DNA from: Hyphomicrobiales bacterium | GTDB taxonomy: Bacteria > Pseudomonadota > Alphaproteobacteria > Rhizobiales > Rhizobiaceae | NCBI GenBank assembly: GCA_021775495.1 | Contig: JAJFHT010000253.1 | Span: 1 to 40,234 of the forward strand | Reading direction: 5' to 3' | Length of the DNA: 40,234 bases | Part shown: positions 1-7,706 of the stretch, in pieces | Numbering within the stretch: position 1 is the first letter of the stretch | Layout of the letters: each line of letters starts with the position of its first letter | Made by a program: the position numbers and the translations under genes | The notes under the pieces: model-generated | Seen by the model: only the letters and a program-made list of their open reading frames with translations | Databases searched by the model: none | Told to the model about the DNA's origin: nothing

Positions 1-1446
1 GGATTGCTCGGCCAGAACGGCTCCGGAAAATCGACGCTGATCAAGATTCTCTCCGGATATCATGCGCCCGACGCAGGAGCGGTCTCAATCGATGGTGTGC
101 CGGTTTCGTTGCCGATTGCCGTTGGCAAGCATGAAGCGCTGGGACTTGCATTTGTCCATCAGAACCTCGGACTGTTTCCCGGAGGCACAGTGCTTGAAAA
201 CTTGATCGCGGGAGATCATGGCCGACTGAATCCCTGGAACATCAATTGGCGCCTTGAGGGCGAGCGGGCACGCGAGCTGTTCAGGTCCTTTCATCTGGAA
301 CTCGAACCAAACATGCCGGTTGAGCAACTGCCGCAGGTAAAACGGGCGCAACTGGCGATTGTCCGGGCGGCCGATCGAATCCAGCAACACGGTACCTACG
401 CCGGGCCTGGATTGTTGGTACTTGACGAACCGACGCCGTTTCTGCCCATGGAGGATGTGCGCGATCTTTTTGCGATGATGCGACGTCTGGCCGGTTCGGG
501 CGTCAGCATCGTTTTTGTATCCCACGACATAGATGAAATCATCGAAGTGACAGATCGTGCCACGGTATTGCGCGACGGAAAGACCATTGGCAGTTTCGAT
601 ACTGCATCGAAATCACGGTCTGAAATCGTCGAGATGATCGTCGGTCGTTCTCTCAAGTCGAATCGTTCGGCAGCTGACACGCTTACCGCGGGAAGTGATG
701 CCCGGGTCCGGGTCTCGGTCTTGTCGGGCAGCATGGTGAAAGACCTGTCATTTGACGTACATCCCGGCGAGATTCTTGGCCTGACCGGCCTGATCGGATC
801 CGGTTACGACGAAGTTCCTTACCTCCTCAGCGGTGCCTCGGAAGCATTGAGCGGAAGATTGGCAATCGATGGAATTGAGATGGACATTGTCGGATTGTCA
901 CCTGCTGCATCGATGAAATCCGGGATCGTTCTCATTCCGGCTGACCGGCAGAGAACTGCAGTCGCGCCCGAATTGTCTATTCTCGAAAACATCAGCCTGC
1001 CCGTGTTGGGAAGCATCGGCAGCGCCGGCATGATCAACCATGGCCGGCTGCGGGACAACGCAACGCGCCTGATCGAACGGTTTGGCGTCAAGGCGCAGGG
1101 ATCAAACCAGCAGGCGAATGATCTTTCCGGCGGCAATCAGCAGAAAGTTGTCCTGGCGAAGTGGCTGCAGTTGAACCCTGTATTCGTGCTGCTGGACGAA
1201 CCGACGCAAGGCATCGATGTTGGCGCGCGAGCGGAAATCTACGAGATTTTGGGTCAGTTGTGTGCGGCAGGTGCTTGCATTCTCTGTGCGACGTCAGAGT
1301 TTGAACAGCTCGAGGCGATCGCTCACCGTGTGTTTGTCTTTGACCGCGGCCAGGTTGTTGCCGAACTTGCCGGGTCGGAAGTAACGAAGTCAAACATCGC
1401 AAAGGCGTGTTATTCCGAGGCGGTATCCGATCATGGGCAAGCTTGA
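1..1446 (+). CDS. Sugar-type ABC transporter ATPase (RbsA family), 5' end outside window
   Basis: Energises uptake of a small solute, probably a sugar or nucleoside-like compound, on the cytoplasmic face of the inner membrane. The reading frame is open from base 1, so the true start lies upstream; 481 residues are visible and about 30 are missing compared with the usual ~500. Two ATPase halves are seen. The first has an intact Walker A (GQNGSGKST) and Walker B (LLVLDEPT) but a degraded signature (LPQVKRAQ in place of LSGG-like). The second has a degenerate Walker A (GLIGSG), a good signature (LSGGNQQK) and Walker B (VLLDEPT), the usual asymmetry of RbsA-type proteins. The stop overlaps the permease start by 14 bp, so translation is probably coupled. 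The substrate cannot be read from the sequence; the downstream carbamoyl-amino-acid hydrolase hints at a nitrogenous compound. Confidence 0.93.
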   Translation, partial: GLLGQNGSGKSTLIKILSGYHAPDAGAVSIDGVPVSLPIAVGKHEALGLAFVHQNLGLFPGGTVLENLIAGDHGRLNPWNINWRLEGERARELFRSFHLELEPNMPVEQLPQVKRAQLAIVRAADRIQQHGTYAGPGLLVLDEPTPFLPMEDVRDLFAMMRRLAGSGVSIVFVSHDIDEIIEVTDRATVLRDGKTIGSFDTASKSRSEIVEMIVGRSLKSNRSAADTLTAGSDARVRVSVLSGSMVKDLSFDVHPGEILGLTGLIGSGYDEVPYLLSGASEALSGRLAIDGIEMDIVGLSPAASMKSGIVLIPADRQRTAVAPELSILENISLPVLGSIGSAGMINHGRLRDNATRLIERFGVKAQGSNQQANDLSGGNQQKVVLAKWLQLNPVFVLLDEPTQGIDVGARAEIYEILGQLCAAGACILCATSEFEQLEAIAHRVFVFDRGQVVAELAGSEVTKSNIAKACYSEAVSDHGQA

Positions 1447-2395
1447 CATCAAATATGAAGCCGAACGTTTCGGTCTGGTTTTTGTCTGGATCGCACTTGT
1501 GCTGCTTTTTGGCGCAATGCGACCCGACACCTTTCTGACCTGGTCGAATTTTTCCACCATATTCGGTTCGGAGGCAGTGCTGGTTATCGTTACGCTCGGG
1601 TTGATCATTCCGTTGACAGCGGGTGATTTTGACCTGTCGATCGCACAGGTTCTTACTCTGGTGTCTATGTCGACGGCGATCCTCAACGTCAAATTGGGGT
1701 ATTCCCTGTCCGTGACAATACCGATCGTGCTGCTGATCGGTGTGTTCATCGGAGCAGTCAACGGGATGATCACCCTGTACTTCAGGGTTCACTCATTGAT
1801 CGTGACCCTCGGTGTCGGCACGTTCCTGCATGGCGTCACGCTGTGGATCAGCGACTCCCAGACGATAGCCGGCGTATCCACATCGCTGATCAATTATGTC
1901 ATCGTCACCCGGATCCTGGGCATTCCAATCGGCTTCTACTACGCCATTATCCTGTGCACGATCATCTGGTACGTATTCTCCTTCACTGCCTATGGACAAC
2001 ATCTGCTGTTTACCGGCCGGGGCAGGGAGGTCGCGCGGTTGACAGGTGTGAATGTTGGTGCGGTACGCCTGTGCTCGTTCATCGCTTCCGGTCTGATGGG
2101 AGCAATCGCCGGGGTTCTCTATACAGGCACAACCGGATCGGCCAATCCGAGTTCTGGAACATTCCTGCTATTGCCGGCTTTCGCGGCTGCCTTCCTTGGT
2201 GCAACCTGCATCAAGCCCGGGCGATTCAACCCATGGGGTTCGGTTATCGCCGTCTATTTCCTGGTTACCGGCATCAACGGGCTTTCGGTGCTCGGTTTCA
2301 GAACTTTTGTTCAAGATCTGTTCTATGGCGGGGCACTTGTTGTCGCTGTCATGGTTTCCCAATTGATCAGCGGACGCAAAGCAAGGTCTTTCTAG
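1433..2395 (+). CDS. ABC transporter permease (RbsC / BPD_transp_2 family)
   Basis: Membrane channel partner of the upstream ATPase. At 320 aa it has the family's usual length and is mostly hydrophobic, with a short cytoplasmic N-terminus (about 1-12) and roughly eight to ten membrane segments. The RbsC-type coupling region is recognisable: a GREVARLTGVNV stretch around residues 200-210 followed by a Gly/Ala-rich segment. It starts inside the ATPase gene (14 bp overlap) and its TAG stop is directly followed by the ATG of the hydrolase gene, so the three genes form one tight operon. No substrate-binding protein is in view; it could lie upstream of the window. Substrate unknown. Confidence 0.93.
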   Translation: MGKLDIKYEAERFGLVFVWIALVLLFGAMRPDTFLTWSNFSTIFGSEAVLVIVTLGLIIPLTAGDFDLSIAQVLTLVSMSTAILNVKLGYSLSVTIPIVLLIGVFIGAVNGMITLYFRVHSLIVTLGVGTFLHGVTLWISDSQTIAGVSTSLINYVIVTRILGIPIGFYYAIILCTIIWYVFSFTAYGQHLLFTGRGREVARLTGVNVGAVRLCSFIASGLMGAIAGVLYTGTTGSANPSSGTFLLLPAFAAAFLGATCIKPGRFNPWGSVIAVYFLVTGINGLSVLGFRTFVQDLFYGGALVVAVMVSQLISGRKARSF

Positions 2396-3670
2396 ATGCC
2401 TCCATCCAGTCAAGATCAGGCACTGCAACACAAGCACCAGAATCTGCGGATCAACGGCGAGCGGCTTTGGCAACGGCACATGGCCATGGCCGAGATCGGA
2501 GCCATTGAGGGCAACGGCAATTGCCGGCTGTGTATGACCCCGGAAGATGGCGAGGCGCGCGACTTATTTCGCTCCTGGTGCGAGGACGCCGGGCTGCGGG
2601 TCAAAGTCGATCTGGCCGGAAACATGTTTGGAATTCGGCCCGGAACCGATCTTTCTGCTCCGATGATCCTGACAGGCAGCCATCTTGATACACAGCCCCA
2701 TGGTGGCCGGTTTGATGGAGTGTCAGGCGTTTTGACGGCATTGGAAGTCATTGAAACGCTGAATGATGCAAATGTGGAAACGAAGGCACCGATTGCGGTG
2801 GTAAACTGGACCAATGAGGAAGGCGTGCAGTATTCGCCGGGACTTATGGGGTCGTCATGGTTTGTCGGCAGGCTTTCCGATGCCGACATACTCGGGGCCA
2901 CGTCCAGGGATGGTGTCAGATTTGAAACCGAAGCCCGGTCTCGAGGCTATCTCGGAGATCAGCGCCCGGAGAATTTTGACATTGGTGCCTATTACGAACT
3001 CCACATAGAGCAGGGCCCGATTCTTGAGAACCAGGATCGGCAGGTTGGCGTCGTCGAGGCGGTGCAGGGTTTGCGCTGGCTAGATGTTTCCGTCACCGGA
3101 ATGGATGCGCATGCCGGAACCACGCCGATGGATCAGCGTCAGGACACCATTCAAGCAAGCGCGCGTATCCTTACCGCTCTCAATGATCTTGGCCATGAGC
3201 ATGCGCCGGACGCGCGCATCTCGGTCGGCTATTTCAGGCCGCTCACCGATGGTGCAAGCACCATTGCCGGTCAAACGGAATTCGTCATCGATATCCGGCA
3301 TCCGGACAAAACGACACTCGACAATCTGACGGAGACTTCCGGTAAGCTGTGTGTTCGCGAGGCTGAGAAACAACGATGCAGCGCTGACGTCGCACAACGC
3401 ATCGCCGTGCAGCCGGGGATATTTGATGTCACATGTGTCGGCCATGTCGAGAGTGCCACCCGCGCGCTGGGCTACCGGTACAAACGCATGGCCAGCGGCG
3501 CGCTTCACGACGCCTGCAACATGATGACGGTGGTGCCTTCTGCGATGATATTTGTGCCGTGCAAGGACGGTCTGAGCCACAATGTCAATGAAAGTGCCAA
3601 ACCGGAGGATCTGGCCGCCGGTTGCAATGTGCTGCTGCACGCGGTTCTTGCATCGGCTGAATCAGTCTGA
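2396..3670 (+). CDS. M20-family N-carbamoyl-L-amino-acid hydrolase / ureidopropionase / allantoate amidohydrolase
   Basis: Dinuclear metal-dependent amidohydrolase expected to cleave an N-carbamoyl (ureido) group, releasing ammonia, CO2 and an amino acid. At 424 aa it has the usual family length. Metal-ligand motifs are present in order: GSHLDTQ (His97), GGRFDGV (Asp107), the NEEG pair (Glu141-Glu142), LHIEQGP (His203), and the dimerisation/substrate motif MDAHAGTTPMD (His239), with the late SGALHDA motif near residue 380. The gene starts on the base after the permease stop. Exact substrate (hydantoin-derived carbamoyl amino acid, ureidopropionate or allantoate) cannot be separated by motif reading; coupling with an ABC importer suggests scavenging of an external ureido compound. 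No signal peptide, so cytoplasmic. Confidence 0.9.
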   Translation: MPPSSQDQALQHKHQNLRINGERLWQRHMAMAEIGAIEGNGNCRLCMTPEDGEARDLFRSWCEDAGLRVKVDLAGNMFGIRPGTDLSAPMILTGSHLDTQPHGGRFDGVSGVLTALEVIETLNDANVETKAPIAVVNWTNEEGVQYSPGLMGSSWFVGRLSDADILGATSRDGVRFETEARSRGYLGDQRPENFDIGAYYELHIEQGPILENQDRQVGVVEAVQGLRWLDVSVTGMDAHAGTTPMDQRQDTIQASARILTALNDLGHEHAPDARISVGYFRPLTDGASTIAGQTEFVIDIRHPDKTTLDNLTETSGKLCVREAEKQRCSADVAQRIAVQPGIFDVTCVGHVESATRALGYRYKRMASGALHDACNMMTVVPSAMIFVPCKDGLSHNVNESAKPEDLAAGCNVLLHAVLASAESV

Positions 3671-3806
3671 TCCGTTCCGGCAGGTCGCTGCCGCCGGTTC
3701 TGAGGGCAAATTTTCCAATTCCGATGTCTCTTTTGGAATCAGATTCGAACTTCTCCGCCACACGCGCAATCACATGCGCTGATCCCGGATGGCCAGCATC
3801 CTAAAA

Positions 3807-3827
3807 TCGGCTGTTTTTTGCAGCCGA
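3807..3827 (+). other. Hairpin in leader of yeeE-like gene
   Basis: A perfect 7-bp stem (TCGGCTG at 3807-3813, CAGCCGA at 3821-3827) encloses a loop of six T and one G. Its 3' arm touches the weak Shine-Dalgarno sequence (GAGGT, 3826-3830) of the transporter gene starting at 3839. It may influence translation; the rest of the 168-bp gap holds the palindrome GAATCAGATTC (3736-3746) and no gene. Function is inference only. Confidence 0.4.
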
Positions 3828-3838
3828 GGTAAAATGAC

Positions 3839-4939
3839 ATGGATCTGGTCTGGTTGATCGATTGGGTTGACGAGCCCCTTGCCAAGCTGGTGGTCGGACT
3901 GGCGATAGGGGCCGCATTCGGAATTCTTGCCCAGCGTAGCGCGTTTTGCACGCGCTCTGCGGTCATCGAACTGTTCTCCGGCACGATCGGCAGGCAATTG
4001 CCGCTGTGGCTGGCCGCATTCGCAACCGCAATTGCCGGCATGCAGTTCCTGATCCATTCCGGTGCGATCGATGTCAGCGAAACTCGTTTCTTCTCTTCGC
4101 CTCAAAGCCTGTCCGGCGCCATTGTCGGTGGCGGGTTGTTCGGCCTCGGCATGATCCTCGCACGCGGTTGCGCCAGTCGGCTCCTGGTGCTGGGCGCCGG
4201 TGGCAATCTCAGGGCGCTGTTTTCTGTTGTTCTGCTTGCGGCTACCGTTTTTGCCGCATTGGAGGGTCCGCTCGCTCCGATGCGTTCCGCCATCGCATCG
4301 TCATGGAACACCGGTGCCATTGGCGGGAACGATCTGTTGTTAAGCGTCGGTGCAACGTCATTTGTGGCGGTTGCAGTTGCATTGGCAGGATTATTGGCAG
4401 GTTTGCTGTTTGCCATCAGGCGACAATTGCCTGTTTCCTATATCGTTGGCGGATTGGCGATCGGTGCATTGATCCCGGCGGCCTGGTACCTGTCCTGGTC
4501 ATTGTCGACCCAGGTTTTCGACCCGTTCCAGCCCGACGGGCTGTCTTTCATTCGTCCGTTCAGCGGATCAATTGAACTGCTCGCCAGCGGCGGGTCGCAA
4601 GACCTGTTTTCCATCGATGTCGGTCTGGTGGGCGGTGCAATTGCCGGGGCGTTTGTTGCTGCTATCCTGTTTGGTGACTTCAAGGTCCAGACATTCAAAA
4701 CGGCAGGCAGCGCACCAATTTGGCGTTACGCCACCGGAGCGCTTCTCATGGGCTTTGGCGGCGTTCTTGCAGCCGGCTGCACAATTGGTGCCGGCTTCAC
4801 CGGCGGTTCCGTGCTGGCCATTTCCTCATTGCTGTCGCTATCGTCGATGATCCTTGCCGCCGGCATCTCACATCGTCTGATGGACGCCCGCGTCTCGGCA
4901 CATATTCAGCCGACACCACATCCATTGCCGGCGGAATAG
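3839..4939 (+). CDS. YeeE/YedE (TsuA-like) sulfur-compound transporter
   Basis: Predicted inner-membrane carrier for thiosulfate or another sulfur compound. 366 aa with about nine to ten hydrophobic segments and the three cysteine motifs of the family: FCTRS (Cys37), ARGCASR (Cys111) and AAGCTIG (about residue 315). In the structurally studied thiosulfate transporter TsuA three such cysteines line the path, so conservation here supports transport activity. A weak GAGGT sits about 9 nt before the ATG at 3839. The gene is followed after 165 bp by an exported DsrE protein and faces the sox operon, so a role in sulfur supply or export linked to Sox is likely. A paralogue (soxT) lies at 16702. It could equally be called SoxT; direction of transport is unknown. 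Confidence 0.88.
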   Translation: MDLVWLIDWVDEPLAKLVVGLAIGAAFGILAQRSAFCTRSAVIELFSGTIGRQLPLWLAAFATAIAGMQFLIHSGAIDVSETRFFSSPQSLSGAIVGGGLFGLGMILARGCASRLLVLGAGGNLRALFSVVLLAATVFAALEGPLAPMRSAIASSWNTGAIGGNDLLLSVGATSFVAVAVALAGLLAGLLFAIRRQLPVSYIVGGLAIGALIPAAWYLSWSLSTQVFDPFQPDGLSFIRPFSGSIELLASGGSQDLFSIDVGLVGGAIAGAFVAAILFGDFKVQTFKTAGSAPIWRYATGALLMGFGGVLAAGCTIGAGFTGGSVLAISSLLSLSSMILAAGISHRLMDARVSAHIQPTPHPLPAE

Positions 4940-4965
4940 GAAGCCTCCATCCATTTCAGCAGCAA

Positions 4966-5066
4966 AGTTGCGCAACTGGTTCTGCTGATTGGTGGAACGC
5001 AAGCGGCGGTCGGCGATGGCATCGTCACGAGAAGTTGTCATTGCGCAACCGAACACATCGTATAAT
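4966..5066 (+). promoter_or_regulatory. Candidate promoter/operator region of dsrE-like gene
   Basis: The octamer palindrome TTGCGCAA occurs twice, at 4968-4975 (inside the 12-bp perfect palindrome AGTTGCGCAACT, 4966-4977) and at 5041-5048, exactly 73 bp apart, about seven helical turns. A perfect -10 hexamer TATAAT lies at 5061-5066; TTGTCA (5035-5040) or TTGCGC (5041) could be the -35, though neither spacing is ideal. Two GAAT half-sites (5069-5072 and 5077-5080) follow directly, resembling the motif in the sox gaps. Assignment as promoter and operators is inference. Confidence 0.45.
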
Positions 5067-5104
5067 CTGAATGTGTGAATAAGACAAAGAAACAGGAGGA
5101 AAAC

Positions 5105-5548
5105 ATGAAATTTCTGGTGAGATCGATTCTGACGGTGTTCGCCGCATTGGCGATCATGGTTCCGGCAATTGCTGCCGATGGAGTTCACAAGCTGGTCCTG
5201 CAGATCAGTGACAACAACCCGCAAAAAATGAACACCGTGCTCAATGTGGCGGCAAACGTCTCACGTCACTACACCGATATGGGTGAGGAGATCGATATCA
5301 AGATCGTCGCCTTCAATGCCGGACTGCACATGCTTCGTCCGGATACCTCACCGGTCAAGGACAGGATGATGTCGTTTGGGCAGAGCATGCCGAATGTCGA
5401 GTTTCAGGCTTGCAACAATACCCGCCACGCCATGCAGAAGAAATCCGGCAAGGATGTTCCGCTTTTCGAGTTCGCCGAAGTCGTTCCAGCCGGAGTGGTT
5501 TCGATCATGGAACTTGATGAGGCCGGGTATTCGGTGGTGAGACCGTAA
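5105..5548 (+). CDS. Exported DsrE-family protein (single-cysteine, periplasmic)
   Basis: 147 aa. Residues 1-24 form a clear Sec signal peptide (MKFLVRS, hydrophobic core, AIAAD cleavage region), so the mature protein should be periplasmic. The rest matches the DsrE/DsrF-like fold: a beta strand (KLVLQISDN), a helix with KMNTVLNVAANV, IKIVAFNAGLHML, and the family motif VEFQACNNT with the only cysteine, Cys103. DsrE-type proteins carry sulfur as persulfide on such a cysteine; most known ones are cytoplasmic. ATG 5105 was preferred to 5075 because AGGAGGA ends four nt upstream and the signal peptide then starts normally. It lies between a sulfur transporter and the convergent soxF, so a sulfane-sulfur carrier role is likely but unproven. 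Confidence 0.85.
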   Translation: MKFLVRSILTVFAALAIMVPAIAADGVHKLVLQISDNNPQKMNTVLNVAANVSRHYTDMGEEIDIKIVAFNAGLHMLRPDTSPVKDRMMSFGQSMPNVEFQACNNTRHAMQKKSGKDVPLFEFAEVVPAGVVSIMELDEAGYSVVRP

Positions 5549-5588
5549 ACCGTTCTGGCGCAAGCATCTTAATGAACCCACAGAAATC

Positions 5589-5624
5589 CCCTGCCTTGAT
5601 GGGGTACTATCCATAGAGGCAGGG
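5589..5624. terminator. Bidirectional rho-independent terminator
   Basis: Perfect 8-bp stem CCCTGCCT (5589-5596) with AGGCAGGG (5617-5624); the 20-nt loop can itself pair ATGG with CCAT. AATTTT follows on the plus strand and a GATTTC-type run on the minus strand. It lies between the convergent dsrE-like gene and soxF and probably ends both transcripts. Confidence 0.8.
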
Positions 5625-5650
5625 AATTTTCTCGGCAGATTGGCAGCCGG

Positions 5651-6916
5651 TTAGCCGAACATATCCGTCGTGATACCTTTGTACCAACCTTCCGATTCCT
5701 CGTAGGTCGCCTTGCGCACAGCCTCGTCTTCACCGGTTTTGGAGATGAACTTGTCGACAACTTCGATCTTTTCAGATCCTGCACCGTAATTGGCGCCGAC
5801 TTTCACCCCGTCATCCGTTGCGATCAGGCTCCAGCAGGTGTTGGAAAAACGCGCCGGAAACACCTTTGATCCGGTCAGCTCGCCGCGGATCGCATTTGCC
5901 GCGACCTTGGCCTGGCTGTTGGCCGAAAAACCTGATTTCGGCATCGCCGCGGCAATGGACGCGTCTCCGAGCACATAGATGTTTGGATCGCCCTTCGCCT
6001 GCATGCTTGCCGGGACTATGGGTGCCCAATCGCCGTCGGTAACCCCCGCCGCCATTGCGATCGAACCGGCCTTTTGCGCCGGCACCACGGACGCCGCGTC
6101 CGCCTTGAAGGTCTCAAGGTCCGTTTCGATTTCCATCGTGTCCGGATTGACGTTCTTGATGCCGCCGTGAATATCCGGTCCCAGCCACTCGATCATATCG
6201 GGATAGTGCGCTTCCCAGCCTTCCTGAAACAGGGCCTGCTTGGAGAATTTCGGCTTGGGATCGACAACGATGATTTTTGCCGACGGATTCTTCTGTTTCA
6301 GTATATGCGCGATCATCGAAATCCGTTCATATGGCCCGGGCGGACAGCGGAACGGATTGGGCGGCGGGACCATGACGAAGGTTCCGCCCTCGCGCATGTT
6401 TTCGACCTGGGATCGGAGTTGCTGAACCTGCGTGCCCGATTTCCAGGCGTGCGGCATTCGGCCCTGGGCTTCGGCCGAGTAACCGGGAACGCTGTCATAT
6501 TTCATGTCAATGCCCGGAGAAAGCACCAGCCTGTCGTAGCTGACCGACGCACCTGATGCGAGCATGATTTTTTTTGCTCCGGCGTCGATGCCGGTAGCCC
6601 AGTCATGCACGACGTTCACGCCATGATCGGCCGCAAGAGTATCATAGCCATGGCCGATTGAAGCATAATCACGGAATCCGCCCAGATAGAGATTGGAAAA
6701 GAAGCAGGTATAGTACCGTTTGCTGGCCTCGATAAGCGTGACGGCGATCTTACCTTTGCTGTCCTTTGCAATATAACGTGCGGCGGTCGCGCCACCGGCA
6801 CCGCCGCCAATCACCACGACCTTCGGCTTGGCCTGGCCAAGGCCGAGAGACGGCATTGCCAGCGTCGCCACACCGGCTCCCGTTGCCGACAGGAAATGTC
6901 TTCTGTTGAGTTTCAT
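5651..6916 (-). CDS. soxF: Flavocytochrome c sulfide dehydrogenase flavoprotein subunit (SoxF / FccB)
   Basis: FAD protein that oxidises sulfide (or persulfide) to sulfane sulfur in the periplasm and passes electrons to a cytochrome c subunit. 421 aa from the chosen start. Residues 1-28 are a Tat signal (NRRHFLS), followed by the dinucleotide-binding motif VVVIGGGAGGATAARY (33-48). FccB signatures are seen: YYTCFFSN (Cys71), NPFRCPPGPYER (Cys191), the VLGDASIAAAMPKSGF flavin region (315-330) and FSNTCWSL (Cys361). ATG 6916 is preferred over an upstream in-frame codon because GGGAGG precedes it by a few bases and the Tat signal then begins normally. It follows the diheme cytochrome gene by 25 bp, its likely electron acceptor. 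Covalent FAD attachment and the redox cysteine pair cannot be assigned with certainty here. Confidence 0.93.
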   Translation of the reverse strand: MKLNRRHFLSATGAGVATLAMPSLGLGQAKPKVVVIGGGAGGATAARYIAKDSKGKIAVTLIEASKRYYTCFFSNLYLGGFRDYASIGHGYDTLAADHGVNVVHDWATGIDAGAKKIMLASGASVSYDRLVLSPGIDMKYDSVPGYSAEAQGRMPHAWKSGTQVQQLRSQVENMREGGTFVMVPPPNPFRCPPGPYERISMIAHILKQKNPSAKIIVVDPKPKFSKQALFQEGWEAHYPDMIEWLGPDIHGGIKNVNPDTMEIETDLETFKADAASVVPAQKAGSIAMAAGVTDGDWAPIVPASMQAKGDPNIYVLGDASIAAAMPKSGFSANSQAKVAANAIRGELTGSKVFPARFSNTCWSLIATDDGVKVGANYGAGSEKIEVVDKFISKTGEDEAVRKATYEESEGWYKGITTDMFG

Positions 6917-6941
6917 CGTTTCCTCCCTTGGTTGAGACATG

Positions 6942-7706
6942 TCATTTGTGCTTGAGCGTTGCGAAATAGGCGGCAAGCGCCGCCATTTCTTCGTCGCCGA
7001 GACGGCTCGTCACTGTCTGCATGACCGGATTTGCCCGCAGTTTGTTTTTGTATTCGACCAGAGCGTGGATGAAATTCTCCTTCGGCCATCCGGTGATCGA
7101 AGGGATTCCGTCCTCCTTTCCGGAGATCTGGTGGCAGGTGACACATTCGCCGGCGATATATTCGCCATATTCCGGGTCGCCCTCCAATGCCGAGGCCGAA
7201 GCGCCAAGAAGTTCGGTTTTGTCGCTGTTGGCCATGCTTCCGGCCTTGCCATCGGCAGAAAACCCGATCAGCCAGGCGACCAGCTCCGCCAATTGATCGG
7301 GGTCCTTCATGCCGGCAAAACTCATGCGTGTACCTTTCAGGAACGCGCGTGGTTTCCGCAGATATTCGGTCAATGTCTCCGCGTTCCAGCGCAATCCGCC
7401 CCCGCCGGCCTTTTTGACGGCCCTGGAATATTTGTAGCGGTCAACGGTCCCAGCCGTTCGCCCGTCCAGGCCGTTCAGATGCGGTCCGACCTTGTTGCGG
7501 GCATTTGTACCGATCTCGTGGCACACCGCGCACTTCTTGAACAGGTCATGAGCCCCGGCGGCGTCCTCTGCCAGCACCATCGGCGCGGGCAGTCCGATCC
7601 CTCCAGCCAGAAAGACAAGGAATGACAGGAACTTATGAATCGGCCTTGGGCCGGTTTTTTCGAGCGGTCGCATCTGATCAGTCGACCGGGCCCGCACCTT
7701 CTCCAT
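6942..7706 (-). CDS. soxE: Diheme cytochrome c, SoxE / FccA-like
   Basis: Exported electron carrier with two c-type heme sites: CAVCH (59-63) and CVTCH (188-192) in a 254-aa product. Residues about 24-47 form the signal peptide. The first heme domain closely resembles the first domain of the adjacent SoxD (shared KKC..CH, ARNKVGP, LNGL/LNDLFGR and KPR.F.KGT.M.F.G motifs), pointing to a tandem duplication. The second domain resembles the FccA-type cytochrome. The start is uncertain: ATG 7706 has GGAGG at good spacing but overlaps soxD by 29 bp; ATG 7673 would start four bp after the soxD stop with no clear ribosome site. Position directly before soxF makes it the likely cytochrome subunit of the sulfide dehydrogenase. 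Confidence 0.85.
   Translation of the reverse strand: MEKVRARSTDQMRPLEKTGPRPIHKFLSFLVFLAGGIGLPAPMVLAEDAAGAHDLFKKCAVCHEIGTNARNKVGPHLNGLDGRTAGTVDRYKYSRAVKKAGGGGLRWNAETLTEYLRKPRAFLKGTRMSFAGMKDPDQLAELVAWLIGFSADGKAGSMANSDKTELLGASASALEGDPEYGEYIAGECVTCHQISGKEDGIPSITGWPKENFIHALVEYKNKLRANPVMQTVTSRLGDEEMAALAAYFATLKHK

Noticed and set aside
2814-3329. Additional plus-strand frames inside the M20 hydrolase gene
   Set aside because: They are out of frame with an intact well-motifed gene and have no family features of their own.
3718-3739. ATTCC / GGAAT inverted repeat before the first yeeE-like gene as a SoxR operator
   Set aside because: The spacing between half-sites is 14 rather than 8 and the ACATTC core is absent.
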